A stretch of 54,889 bases of DNA, taken from Clostridia bacterium (lineage in GTDB: Bacteria; Bacillota; Clostridia; TANB77; CAG-508). The notes under the pieces are model-generated. The model saw only the letters and a program-made list of their open reading frames with translations, was not told the DNA's origin and did no database searches. The stretch covers positions 139,964 to 194,852 of the forward strand of contig JAFUGK010000015.1 in the NCBI GenBank assembly GCA_017469445.1, written 5' to 3'. This document shows, piece after piece, positions 1 through 7,407 of this stretch (positions are counted from its first letter, which is position 1; every line of letters starts with the position of its first letter). The position numbers and the translations under genes were made by a program.

Positions 1-62
1 AGAATCGAACTGGCGACCTACAGGTTACGAATCTGTTGCTCTACCAACTGAGCTATATTGGC
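1..62 (-). tRNA. tRNA-Thr (CGU anticodon), 3' end cut by window edge
   Basis: Read on the minus strand the sequence gives an acceptor arm GCCAATA, a D arm GCTCAGTTGGTAGAGC, a seven-base anticodon loop TTCGTAA with anticodon CGT, a five-base variable loop and a T loop TTCGATT. The last part of the T stem, the 3' acceptor strand and CCA lie outside the window. The pair closing the anticodon loop is A-C, slightly irregular. Anticodon CGU reads threonine ACG codons. Confidence 0.9.
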
Positions 63-135
63 ATATTAAACTTTTAATAGTATAACACAAAAAAATAAAA
101 AAAAATAGTTTATTTTAAAAATAGTCTAATATTTC

Positions 136-162
136 AAAAAAGGAGAAGCAAAAGCTTCTCCT
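136..162 (-). terminator. intrinsic terminator after the 90-aa gene
   Basis: A perfect 9-bp stem AGGAGAAGC/GCTTCTCCT with an AAAA loop (141-162) is followed on the minus strand by a T run (A run at 136-141 on the plus strand). It ends the two-gene unit formed by the repeat protein and the small gene after it, upstream of tRNA-Thr. Confidence 0.85.
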
Positions 163-176
163 GCAAAACATTTATG

Positions 177-449
177 CTATAAACTTCCATAGAATTCTTC
201 TAATAAATTCATATCTTCACTTGCTTGTTTTAAAAAAGTTCCTTTATATTTTTTGTTTAACTTGCTGTATATATCTATAAATTTTTCATATTCTATATTA
301 AATAAATCTAGATAATCATAAACTATATCTTCAATAAAATCACATTTTTCTTTTACTAAAAAGGCTATTATTTTATTAAAATTTTCCTTATCTAAATTTG
401 TAAAAACCGAATTTTCAAATTTTTTCTTCACTTTATCAATTTCATTCAT
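177..449 (-). CDS. hypothetical protein, 90 aa
   Basis: I do not recognise a family. The product is a small, soluble, charged protein, mostly predicted helix, rich in Lys, Glu, Asp, Phe and Ile, with no signal peptide or membrane segment. Its start codon lies only 3 nt after the stop of the large repeat protein upstream, and its likely Shine-Dalgarno sequence (GGGAGATAGG) lies inside the end of that gene. The two are therefore probably cotranscribed and translationally coupled, which suggests a partner or immunity-like role, but that is inference. A strong terminator follows it. Confidence 0.7.
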   Translation of the reverse strand: MNEIDKVKKKFENSVFTNLDKENFNKIIAFLVKEKCDFIEDIVYDYLDLFNIEYEKFIDIYSKLNKKYKGTFLKQASEDMNLLEEFYGSL

Positions 450-452
450 AGC

Positions 453-2159
453 CTATCTCCCATCCGCTTCTTTGGTTTTATTTTGAGTTTGTATTTTTTC
501 AATATCAATATTATATTTTTTCTTCAAAACTGTACTACTAGCTGCAAAAATTGGATTTAGCTTTTTACCATTTTTATCTTCTATTACTATTTTAATGTCA
601 TTTTCTTTCATGTATTCTAGTAATCGTCTTTGTTTTTCTGTATCTCCTCTTAAAAAGCTTTGAGTTATATATTTACCTATTCCATATTCTTCTGCTAAGC
701 TAACTGACTCTATAATTTTCTTTACAGAAACCAAAAGTATAGATGATGTTAATAAGTATTGATATTCAGGTTTATCCCAATAGCTTAACTGCAATTTTTC
801 TTTTAAATTTTTTGAATTACAACGCCATAAATTAGGTATTAATAAATTCTTAAATTTATCCTCTTTCAATTCTGGCATTGGTAATATTTTCATTATTTCC
901 TTTGAATTAGTCATCCATATAGATGGTGTTAACAATTTTTTAAATCTTTTATGCTTCCAATACTCTAGTTTTAATATTTCTTTTACTTCTTTTGGATTTT
1001 TACTAAATATACTTGGTGTCAACACATTTCTAAATTTTTCATCATTCCACTCTGGCATTTCTAATACTGCTCTTATTTCAGTTGCACTTCTTTGCCATAT
1101 ACTTGATGTTAATAAATTCTTAAATTTATCCTCTTTCCAATATGGTATTCCTATTATTTTTTTTATTTCAGTTACATTGCTTTTCCAAATTCCTGATGTT
1201 AATAAGCCTCTAAATTTTTCGTCTTCCCACTCTGGCATCTCTAATATTGCTTTTATATCTTTTGCCTTTTTTCCCCATATATTTGGTGTTAACAGACTTT
1301 GAAATTTTTCATTTTCCCATTCTGGCATTTTTAGAATTTCTTTTAATTCTTCTATGTTAATCTGCCAAATATTAGGCTTTAATAATTTTTTAAATTTTTC
1401 TTCTTTCCATTCTGGCATCCCTATTATTGCTTTTATATTTTCCAAATTGCTACTCCATATACTTGGTGTCAGCAATTCCTTAAAATTTTCATCATTCCAC
1501 TCTGGCATTTCTAATATTGCGCTTATTTCAGTTGCACTTCTTTGCCATATACTTTGCGTCAACAAATTCTTAAATTTCTCGTCTTTCCACTCTGGCATTT
1601 CTAATACTTTTCTTACTTCTTCTTCAGTCTTGTTCCATACTGTTGATGTTAGTAAATTCTTAAATCTTTCATCTTTCCATTCTGGCATTTCTAATATTGC
1701 TATTACTTCTTTTGCCTTTCTTTTCCAGATACTTGGTGTTAATAATTTTTTAAATGCTTCATCTTCCCATTCTGGCATCTCTAATATTGCTTTTATTTCT
1801 TTCGCCTTTCTTTTCCAGATACTTGGTGTCAATAAATCCTTAAATCTCTCGTCTTTCCATTCTGGCATTTCTAAAATTGCACTTACTTCATATGGAGTCC
1901 TCCTCCATATAGTTGGTGTTAGTAGTTTCTGAAATTTTCTATCTCTCCATTCGTATATTTTTAATATTGCTCTTATATCCTCTAGATTACATTGCCATAT
2001 ACTTGGTGCTAACAATTTTTCAAATATTCCATATTCCCATTCTGGCATTTTTAATATTTCCATAACAAAATCGTAATCCCTTAAAAACAATGTATCTGTT
2101 ATTAAATACTTCCTATTTTTTAATAATTTTTCTATTTTTGCTTTTTCCTTCTCGTTCAT
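453..2159 (-). CDS. protein of fifteen tandem 30-residue repeats, 568 aa
   Basis: The core is built of about 15 consecutive 30-residue units with consensus MPEWKDEKFKxLLTPSIW followed by a Lys/Glu-rich helix ending in IxAILE. At DNA level this is a 90-bp period running almost through the gene. Each unit looks like two short amphipathic helices, so an alpha-solenoid for protein or nucleic acid binding is likely. Central copies are nearly identical while the first and last are degenerate, the usual pattern of repeat expansion. The C-terminal 100 residues are not repetitive and are Lys-rich. There is no signal peptide or TM segment, so it is probably cytoplasmic. Start supported by AGGAG 6 nt before ATG. 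It lies directly after the DGR remnant, where a reverse transcriptase would be expected. I cannot assign a named family; a loose resemblance to mTERF-type helical repeats is only analogy. Confidence 0.85.
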   Translation of the reverse strand: MNEKEKAKIEKLLKNRKYLITDTLFLRDYDFVMEILKMPEWEYGIFEKLLAPSIWQCNLEDIRAILKIYEWRDRKFQKLLTPTIWRRTPYEVSAILEMPEWKDERFKDLLTPSIWKRKAKEIKAILEMPEWEDEAFKKLLTPSIWKRKAKEVIAILEMPEWKDERFKNLLTSTVWNKTEEEVRKVLEMPEWKDEKFKNLLTQSIWQRSATEISAILEMPEWNDENFKELLTPSIWSSNLENIKAIIGMPEWKEEKFKKLLKPNIWQINIEELKEILKMPEWENEKFQSLLTPNIWGKKAKDIKAILEMPEWEDEKFRGLLTSGIWKSNVTEIKKIIGIPYWKEDKFKNLLTSSIWQRSATEIRAVLEMPEWNDEKFRNVLTPSIFSKNPKEVKEILKLEYWKHKRFKKLLTPSIWMTNSKEIMKILPMPELKEDKFKNLLIPNLWRCNSKNLKEKLQLSYWDKPEYQYLLTSSILLVSVKKIIESVSLAEEYGIGKYITQSFLRGDTEKQRRLLEYMKENDIKIVIEDKNGKKLNPIFAASSTVLKKKYNIDIEKIQTQNKTKEADGR

Positions 2160-2277
2160 TTATTTCTCCTATCTCTCTATTTATTAAAATCTTAACATTT
2201 TTTCAAAAGAATGTCAAAATGGATCCCAGAAGCAATCTAATGGTTTTTTAGTTTCTATAAATCTATACAAACAATAC

Positions 2278-2313
2278 CGGAAAAAAGTATATACGAAGTA
2301 TAACTTTTTTCCG
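2278..2313. other. intergenic hairpin 1 (2160-2581 gap)
   Basis: An inverted repeat CGGAAAAAAGT/ACTTTTTTCCG encloses a short, imperfectly paired centre. It is the first of two strong hairpins in the 420-bp gap between the repeat protein and the DGR template. No gene is supportable in this gap. It may be a leader element of the repeat-protein gene or a decayed insertion. The function is unknown. Confidence 0.6.
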
Positions 2314-2331
2314 AAAAGGAAAAGCAGCCAT

Positions 2332-2369
2332 AAGGTTAGGCTCTTTTTTGCAAAAAAAGAGCAAACCTT
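2332..2369. other. intergenic hairpin 2 (2160-2581 gap)
   Basis: An inverted repeat pairs AAGGTT with AACCTT and GCTCTTTTTT with AAAAAAGAGC around a very short loop. No good T run follows on either strand, so it does not look like a plain terminator. It lies 18 nt from hairpin 1, and the two may form one structured element. Confidence 0.6.
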
Positions 2370-2663
2370 TTAGGCTTGCTTTGACGCTGGAGCGATTTTG
2401 AAACAGGTATGCGAAAAAATAACATACTCTTTTATATAACTCGATTTATTGTTTTAATTTACCATAATACTTATGAGGTTTCAAGTAGTTTTATTATTTT
2501 TTCTGTATATGCTTTATCTAAGCTTTTGTAGCATATTATGCTACTTATAAAACTATTTAGTGGAATTTTATTATTTTTTACTTAAATATTTTTAAGTAAA
2601 GGACACTGCTCTGTTTCTATATTATCTCTTATACAATCATTAATTGTATAACCACAGTTTATA

Positions 2664-2826
2664 GAATCTACGGGCAACACCCTATTATTGTTGTTGTTAT
2701 TGTTCTCGTTGCCGTTATTGTTTACATTCCACATATTGTTGTTGTTCACGTTGTCGCTATTCACATTGCGCACATTAAAGTTCGCATTGTTAGAGTTAGC
2801 ATTAACGCAAGGAGAAGCAAGCCACA
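2664..2826 (-). repeat. DGR template repeat (TR)-like, Asn-codon-rich
   Basis: Read on the minus strand this stretch begins at codons for WLASP and ends at codons like LPVDSI, matching the WIASP...MPVVSL ends of the C-terminal domain of the target gene at 3741-4932. Between these ends 25 of about 55 codons are Asn, 14 AAC and 11 AAT. AAY-rich codons are the hallmark of DGR templates, where adenines are randomised during cDNA synthesis. It lies 13 nt past the Avd gene, the usual place for a TR. An open frame of 81 codons (2582-2827) crosses it, but I read this as template rather than gene: no ribosome binding site, low complexity, and the start coincides with the homology boundary. Confidence 0.8.
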
Positions 2827-2839
2827 TTTAAGCAATGCC

Positions 2840-3187
2840 CTATTGTTTTAAATTTTTAATCCACCCTGTACTATATTTTACAATATCATCTAGTTTTTCG
2901 CCAAATTTAACATATCTTTTACTGTTTATAATTTTTTTATCGTAGCACAAATTTAATAAAAAATCTATAAATTTTACTTTTGCAATAATCTCTTCTATTA
3001 ACATTGTTTTATATTCTAAATTATTTGATGTGTTTGCTTTATATGCAATTTCAAGTAAATCATAACTTGAATTTCTTATCCTATTTTTCAATTCTATATC
3101 TTTTTTAGGAAAGTTATCTAAACAATTATCAACACGTATTATTAGTTCTTTTATAAAATTGATTATCTTAAATTTATCTGGTCTCAT
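2840..3187 (-). CDS. avd: DGR accessory variability determinant (Avd), four-helix bundle protein
   Basis: The 115-aa product has the layout of the Avd / 23S rRNA intervening-sequence four-helix-bundle family: an N-terminal helix, then NFPKKDIELKNRIRN, a central helix pair and the C-terminal signature VKYSTGWIKNL (family pattern GGWIK). Avd forms a positively charged pentamer that binds the DGR reverse transcriptase and the template RNA and is needed for mutagenic retrohoming. Length fits the family. Its start overlaps the end of the MutS-like gene by 14 nt, and the template repeat follows at once, the order seen in known DGRs. The frame is intact although the neighbours are damaged and no reverse transcriptase follows. 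Confidence 0.88.
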   Translation of the reverse strand: MRPDKFKIINFIKELIIRVDNCLDNFPKKDIELKNRIRNSSYDLLEIAYKANTSNNLEYKTMLIEEIIAKVKFIDFLLNLCYDKKIINSKRYVKFGEKLDDIVKYSTGWIKNLKQ

Positions 3188-3616
3188 TTATAACATTTTC
3201 TATCTTTCGTAAAACTTCTAACAATTTTGCTTCATTTTCTATTCTTCTTATATATTTATTGATTTCATTAATTCTAATATCAATATTAACAGCTTTTTTT
3301 GCTTTATTATATACTTTTGAATAATTATTTAAATTCTTAAACTCTACTCTTTCATCCACATCATAATTATTTCTTCTATCCAAAATCAAATAATCTATTT
3401 TATTGTTTTCTAATTTGCTTATCATTTTACTCATACTACTTATTGGAAATCCACACATATATATGTTATCTATAGTTTCCTTTAATTTGTATTCTAAAGG
3501 TATGAAATTATATATGCATCCTTTCCAAATACATTTACAAATGTTCCTATTTTTACAAGAATTACGCTTTGTTTATGTACATCTTTAACATTTTTTACTA
3601 TATTTACAACGCTCAT
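3174..3616 (-). pseudogene. DGR-associated MutS-like protein (MSL), single-base frameshift
   Basis: From an ATG at 3616 with AGGAG 6 nt upstream, 40 codons read KIGTFVNVFGKDAYIISYL and hit a TAG at 3494-3496. The frame one base over continues EYKLKETIDNIYMCGFP and runs to 3174. Together they give about 147 aa resembling the mismatch-recognition domain I of MutS (family pattern VGDFYELFGxDA...MCGVPYH...), without ATPase. Such stand-alone MutS-like proteins are a known DGR accessory type. Adding one T in the CTTTAG tract near 3494-3499 restores the frame exactly. The gene overlaps avd by 14 nt. The break may be true decay or a homopolymer error. Confidence 0.8.
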
Positions 3617-3699
3617 AAAAAACTCCTATCTCATTTCTTGACCATCATAAATTTTTCACACATAATCTCAGTCTCGATAAGCCTAAATTCAATCGACCT

Positions 3700-3724
3700 C
3701 CTAGAAGACCTTAGGCCTTCTAGG
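3700..3724. other. DGR-type hairpin/cruciform past the target gene
   Basis: An 11-bp inverted repeat (3700-3710 with 3714-3724, one G-T wobble on the minus strand) closes a 3-nt loop, just beyond the stop codon of the variable target gene. No T run follows, so it is a poor terminator. Known DGRs have a GC-rich hairpin with a very short loop downstream of the variable region that raises retrohoming efficiency, and this matches in shape and position, though it lies about 90 nt past the homology end. Confidence 0.6.
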
Positions 3725-3740
3725 GCGGATTCTACTCAAC

Positions 3741-4932
3741 TCATTCTGTTGCTTGGAATGTCCATGGTGTACTACTTTCTCCTGTTCCTCCTAATTTCAC
3801 GACATCAGGTCTTAAAGAAACTACGGGCATCACACCATAGCCAATGCCCTCAACATTCCTGCATTCCCCTTTATCATCTACGGAAAAGGCATTCGCACCC
3901 GCCATAGTAAGCTTAACCTCACCATTAAAATTAGCACTACATACTCCATACAGAGAAAATGTAACACGTTTAAAGTAAGAACTAACATAAGTGTTAGGAG
4001 AGGCAATCCAATATTTATTTTTAAATATCATACTTTTTATGTTTGTTGCTAAACTTTCATCTTCTCGGTACGAATAGTATGTGCTATACCAACTTCCAAC
4101 TTCTCCAAATGATGTAGCAGATACTGGTGGTGTTACTATATATCCTGTTAATGCATTTACTTCCTCTACCTTTATACTCTCTGCTCCATTTGCTCCTTGT
4201 CCATGTCCAAATATACTACTTATATTATCTAATTCTGTTACTGCATTTTTATATCCTCTTAAGCCTTTTATAAAAAAATAATCATTTTCTGTTGTTTTTA
4301 TTGGTGTTTCTGGAACTATCTTTATTACCCCTGTTGTTTCATTTACATCTAGTACTCTCCATAGTGAGCTCGCCCCAACCGTAGTAAAGTTTTGCGCACC
4401 ATATCCATTCCCCGGCACATCTTCCTCTACCGTCCACCCACTTGGAATTGTAAATTCTCCATTTGCATTTAATAGGTTATATGCTCCTATACTGGGATAT
4501 GATGAGTCTCTTACCACATATCCGTCCATAGTTATTTTTTACCTTTAATGCTCCTATTGGGCTTGTATAATTTAACAATGTTGCTTTATCCGCAGTTGCT
4601 ACTCCTAATTCTGGATTATATGTTATATAATCTCCTGGTTGCACTTGTGTGCTTAATAATGGTCCTGCTGGCGGTGTATCATCGTCATCATCATCTCCTG
4701 CATTGTTGATTTCTCCCATGTATTTTGCAAATAGGTTTTCTACTTGGTTTAATACATTTTGGTCGTTACCTGCTGATGCATTATACCTCTCTACTGCATT
4801 ATTTGCGTTTTCTATTATGCTTGTGTTTCCTGTTAATGTAGCTAATGCTACTCCTGCTAATATTAGTAATACTATTATTGTTATTACTAATGCTATTAAG
4901 GTTATACCTTTTTGCTCTTTTGTTAATCTCAT
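3741..4932 (-). pseudogene. secreted pilin-like DGR target protein with lectin-like C-terminus, single-base frameshift
   Basis: The intended start is ATG 4932 (RBS AAAGGA 8 nt upstream). The N-terminus RLTKEQKGITLIALVITI is a type IV-pilin-like signal/TM segment. A linker with six Asp follows, then a domain ending WIASP...GVMPVVSLRPD, the arrangement seen in DGR-diversified surface proteins of gut Clostridia. The first frame ends near 4477 and the rest continues in another frame from about 4529. Removing one base from the T6 run at 4535-4540 joins them as LKVKITMDGYVVRDSSYPS and gives 396 aa. The region 3815-4013 is homologous to the template repeat only at its ends; the interior has diverged, with few NNC codons, so it has not been rewritten recently from this template. 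Confidence 0.8.
3815..4013 (-). repeat. variable region (VR)-like segment of the target gene
   Basis: Codons from WIASP to MPVVSL correspond to the template repeat at 2664-2826. The 3' boundaries share TGCCCGTAG, then TTCT, and the 5' boundaries share TGG.TTGC.TCTCCT. The middle differs in length and sequence, so this is a relict or paralogous variable region rather than a fresh copy of the template. Confidence 0.55.
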
Positions 4933-4987
4933 AGATTTCATCCTTTCTATCAAGCAAGCTTTGCTTACCCATACATTTATTTTTACC

Positions 4988-5016
4988 ATTTTATATAATT
5001 AGTATTTATTTGTCAA
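4988..5016 (-). promoter_or_regulatory. sigma-A type promoter of the target gene
   Basis: On the minus strand TTGACA (5011-5016) and TAAAAT (4988-4993) are separated by 17 bp. The -35 box is a perfect match. Transcription would start near 4980, giving a leader of about 50 nt before the ATG at 4932. Confidence 0.7.
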
Positions 5017-5128
5017 TAGTTAAAGGCAATTGATATATATATACTCTTGCAATGGGTTTAAGGCATTATTACAATATTGTTATTTTTTTGTTTCATTTGT
5101 GTTACACAGTGCATTAGCTAAATATTCT

Positions 5129-5332
5129 CTATCTATTAAACATGCTATATATGTGTGCTTTGTTGTATTTTAGTTTAGCATAAGTACTTGAACTTATACA
5201 TACTCCAAGTCTTAACTTACCCTTTATCTCCATATTATTTATCATTTCTATTAACTTTTGTACTTTTTCAGCTCGTAATTTATCTATAATCTTATCTTTA
5301 TCTTGCCAAAATTCCATATCTCCAAGCTTCAT
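5129..5332 (-). CDS. doubtful 67-aa open frame in the 4990-5517 gap
   Basis: The frame starts with ATG but has no convincing ribosome binding site. It stays open upstream of the ATG for about 25 codons without another start, and lies just downstream of a terminator. The product is Lys/Ile-rich with no recognised motif. It may be the 3' remnant of a lost gene or a chance frame. Apart from the target-gene promoter and the tRNA-Gly terminator I see nothing else firm in this 500-bp gap. Confidence 0.2.
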   Translation of the reverse strand: MKLGDMEFWQDKDKIIDKLRAEKVQKLIEMINNMEIKGKLRLGVCISSSTYAKLKYNKAHIYSMFNR

Positions 5333-5406
5333 TATTATTTCACAAACTATATCATTTTGTAATTCACATATTTTTTGAAAATAATTCTCTGTATAATAGC
5401 TCTAAA

Positions 5407-5437
5407 GTAAAAAATAAGCCGACTAAATCGACTTATA
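5407..5437 (-). terminator. intrinsic terminator after tRNA-Gly
   Basis: On the minus strand AAGTCGA pairs with TCGGCTT (one G-T wobble) around a short loop and is followed by ATTTTTT. Confidence 0.75.
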
Positions 5438-5517
5438 TATTGTGAAATGATATTCACTTTACTTTCCTCAAACCTACTTATATGAATAATTACAAGTAGC
5501 TCGACGAAAACGCATTT

Positions 5518-5591
5518 TGGAGCGGGTAGTGGGAATCGAACCCACGTAGCCAGCTTGGAAGGCTGGGATTCTACCATTGAACTACACCCGC
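5518..5591 (-). tRNA. tRNA-Gly (UCC anticodon)
   Basis: A complete 74-nt cloverleaf on the minus strand, from acceptor GCGGGTG to the 3' end CTCCA with encoded CCA. The anticodon stem CCAGC/GCTGG closes the loop CTTCCAA, anticodon TCC. The T loop is TTCGATT. Confidence 0.95.
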
Positions 5592-5693
5592 ATATATTTC
5601 CCCTGACAAGTATAGATTATAAACTATATTGTTTCAGTTGTCAAGGGGTTTATAAAAAAATTTCAAACTTTTTCCCACTATTAATTTTTAATT

Positions 5694-6272
5694 TTATTTC
5701 ATCAAATTACCAAATAATTCTCTTATTCTTTCATCAAAATTTTCTTCTGTATCATTTGCAAAACGAATTAGTCTTATATTTTTAGTTTGTTTTTCTACTT
5801 CATCTGCCATTTTTAAATATTCATTTTGTTGATTTATGCTATTTGTAATATCAAACTTTTGGTATTCAAATTTGTCTCTTCCAGCTAATCGTTCTCTATA
5901 TAATTCTTCATTTTCTAAGTATAATACTACAAAATATATGTTTAAATCCATATTATCTAATTGCTTTAAAAAATTTTGATACGCTTCATTAAATGAATAT
6001 TCTTTATATCCCAATCTTGCGTATATTTCATCAGTAAAGAAATTCCTGTCATATAGCATTAAAGGAGCATCTGGTAAGCATCCTGCTTTTATATAATCCA
6101 TTTCCCTTTGAAATCTTTTAGTTACTTTTTCTAACCCAGTTTTTGTTTTATCTTTAATTCCTGTTAATCTATGCAAATCTACAGATGCTAAATGTTCTCT
6201 TAAATAATTAGTAAAAGTGGTTTTTCCAGCTCCTTGAGGTCCTTCAACGATTATTATTGTATTTCTTTCCAT
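5694..6272 (-). CDS. P-loop nucleoside/nucleotide kinase, thymidylate kinase-like
   Basis: The 192-aa product opens with a beta strand and Walker A motif (IIIVEGPQGAGKTT), carries a DRNF motif typical of deoxynucleoside kinases, and has an Arg-rich lid (RERLAGRDKF). Such enzymes phosphorylate deoxynucleosides or dTMP with ATP. The exact substrate cannot be read from sequence, and a general AAA-type kinase is possible. I chose ATG 6272 because AGGAGG sits 5 nt upstream; an upstream TTG would put the RBS inside the gene. Structured repeat A (6286-6404) ends directly at this ribosome binding site. Confidence 0.8.
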   Translation of the reverse strand: MERNTIIIVEGPQGAGKTTFTNYLREHLASVDLHRLTGIKDKTKTGLEKVTKRFQREMDYIKAGCLPDAPLMLYDRNFFTDEIYARLGYKEYSFNEAYQNFLKQLDNMDLNIYFVVLYLENEELYRERLAGRDKFEYQKFDITNSINQQNEYLKMADEVEKQTKNIRLIRFANDTEENFDERIRELFGNLMK

Positions 6273-6285
6273 TTTATCCTCCTGG

Positions 6286-6404
6286 TCCAAAAATAATTTG
6301 CAAATTTCGTCGTTAAACTACACTCGAAAATCCTGCGACGTACACTCGTACGCCTCGTATTCTTCTCGCTTGTTTGCCTAGAAATTTACTAAATTCTTTT
6401 TGGA
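6286..6404. repeat. structured intergenic repeat A, copy 1
   Basis: About 119 bp with outer inverted arms TCCAAAAATAATTT / AAATTCTTTTTGGA, a second arm pair AAATTTC..AAC / GTT..GAAATTT, and an inner hairpin CGTAC-ACTC-GTACG. The core is shared with copy 2 at 34284-34404. The outer arms differ between copies but stay complementary within each copy. It abuts the ribosome binding site of the nucleoside kinase gene. Confidence 0.8.
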
Positions 6405-6429
6405 CATTACATTACATATTAGTATAAAA

Positions 6430-6510
6430 GTAGCCCAACGTAGGCGTTGCATTTTTCTTTCGAATACATGGAGAAAGAAAATATCCAACGCCGGCTAAGA
6501 TTGGGCGGAT
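6430..6510. repeat. structured intergenic repeat B, copy 1
   Basis: An 81-bp element with three nested pairings: GCCCAA/TTGGGC, GGCGTTG/CAACGCC and TTTCTTTC/GAAAGAAA. Near-identical copies occur at 15141 and 17014 with compensating base changes. It starts 46 nt past the stop codon of the cyclophilin gene. Confidence 0.85.
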
Positions 6511-6555
6511 TTTTGTACTCATATTTATATAATATTGTGCAGTTAATTAGGTTAA

Positions 6556-7335
6556 TTATTCAGCTGTTAAGTTTGAACCATACATTGACATGAAATAACT
6601 CATATAATCAAATGGTTCTAATGTTTCTGGGTATCCGTAGTCTTTTCCAAATGTTTCTACTGTAATGCTTTCTATTACTGGTTTGTTAACTGGTGTATCT
6701 GTTTGAGTTGTTTCTCCTGTTTCTTCATTTGTCTCAACTTCTGTTTCTAATGCAACTATTTTGTCTACTACTTCCATACCTTCTAATACTTTTCCGAATG
6801 CAGCATATTGTCCATTTATTCTAGGTGTATTTTTTACCATTATAAAGAATTGTGATCCTGCAGAGTTATATGATTGTTCTTTTAAAGAAGCCATTTGATA
6901 GTCTCCTCTTGCCATTGCTATAACTCCTCTATCTAATTTTAATGTATTTTGTGTAAAGTTATTTGCAACAAATTCACCTTTTATACAATATTCATCTTCA
7001 CTATCTTTATCTGGATACAAGTCTTTTAAAGTTACTCCACCTGTTCCATCACCTTTTTTATCTCCACCTTGTATCATAAAATCTTGTACTACTCTGTGAA
7101 AAGTTAATCCATTATAATATCCATTTTGTGCAAGTTTTATAAAGTTTGCTACTGTGTTTGGAGCTAAACTTGGGTATAGCTCTACCTTTATTGTTCCATA
7201 ATCTGTTACATTTATTGTTACTACTGGATTTTGTGTATTATCTGTAAATTTCTTAAAATATCCTACTCCTAGAATTACTCCTATTACTAATAATACTATT
7301 AATGCAATTATTAACCATGTTTTTGAATTCTTCAT
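6556..7335 (-). CDS. membrane-anchored cyclophilin-type peptidyl-prolyl cis-trans isomerase
   Basis: The 259-aa product starts with a short Lys-containing segment and one hydrophobic helix (about residues 8-26) that acts as an uncleaved signal/anchor, so the catalytic domain should face outside the cell. The rest is a cyclophilin domain: VELYPSLAPNTVANF, the catalytic-site FHRVVQDFMIQGG, GSQFFIMV and the AAFGKVLEGMEVV block. It isomerises X-Pro bonds during folding of exported proteins. There is no lipobox cysteine. A roughly 45-residue Thr/Glu and Tyr/Phe-rich tail follows the domain. RBS AAGGAG lies before the ATG. Confidence 0.93.
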   Translation of the reverse strand: MKNSKTWLIIALIVLLVIGVILGVGYFKKFTDNTQNPVVTINVTDYGTIKVELYPSLAPNTVANFIKLAQNGYYNGLTFHRVVQDFMIQGGDKKGDGTGGVTLKDLYPDKDSEDEYCIKGEFVANNFTQNTLKLDRGVIAMARGDYQMASLKEQSYNSAGSQFFIMVKNTPRINGQYAAFGKVLEGMEVVDKIVALETEVETNEETGETTQTDTPVNKPVIESITVETFGKDYGYPETLEPFDYMSYFMSMYGSNLTAE

Positions 7336-7407
7336 TTTTCATTTCTCCTTTACTTCTTGAAATTATACCTTTAAACATTTTGCATGTCAATTATTTTCAT
7401 ACAAAAT

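Noticed and set aside
1354..1932. Plus-strand frame opposite the repeat protein (192 codons)
   Set aside because: A shadow created by the 90-bp repeats on the other strand; no RBS, and codon bias fits the minus-strand gene.
453..2159. Regular 90-bp DNA repeats that might suggest a CRISPR or satellite array
   Set aside because: The repeats stay in one reading frame with third-position changes and no spacers; they encode the 30-residue protein repeats. No CRISPR array or cas gene is seen in the window.
2582..2827. 81-codon Asn-rich open frame as a real protein
   Set aside because: No ribosome binding site, its start coincides with the homology boundary to the target gene, and AAY codons dominate; a DGR template explains it better.
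3569..3907. Plus-strand frame across the DGR hairpin
   Set aside because: It lies antisense to the target gene and spacer, has no RBS, and shows no motif.
6430..6510. Repeat B as a known riboswitch (c-di-GMP, preQ1, fluoride, purine)
   Set aside because: The conserved loops do not match the consensus I know for these classes, and the three downstream genes are unrelated.
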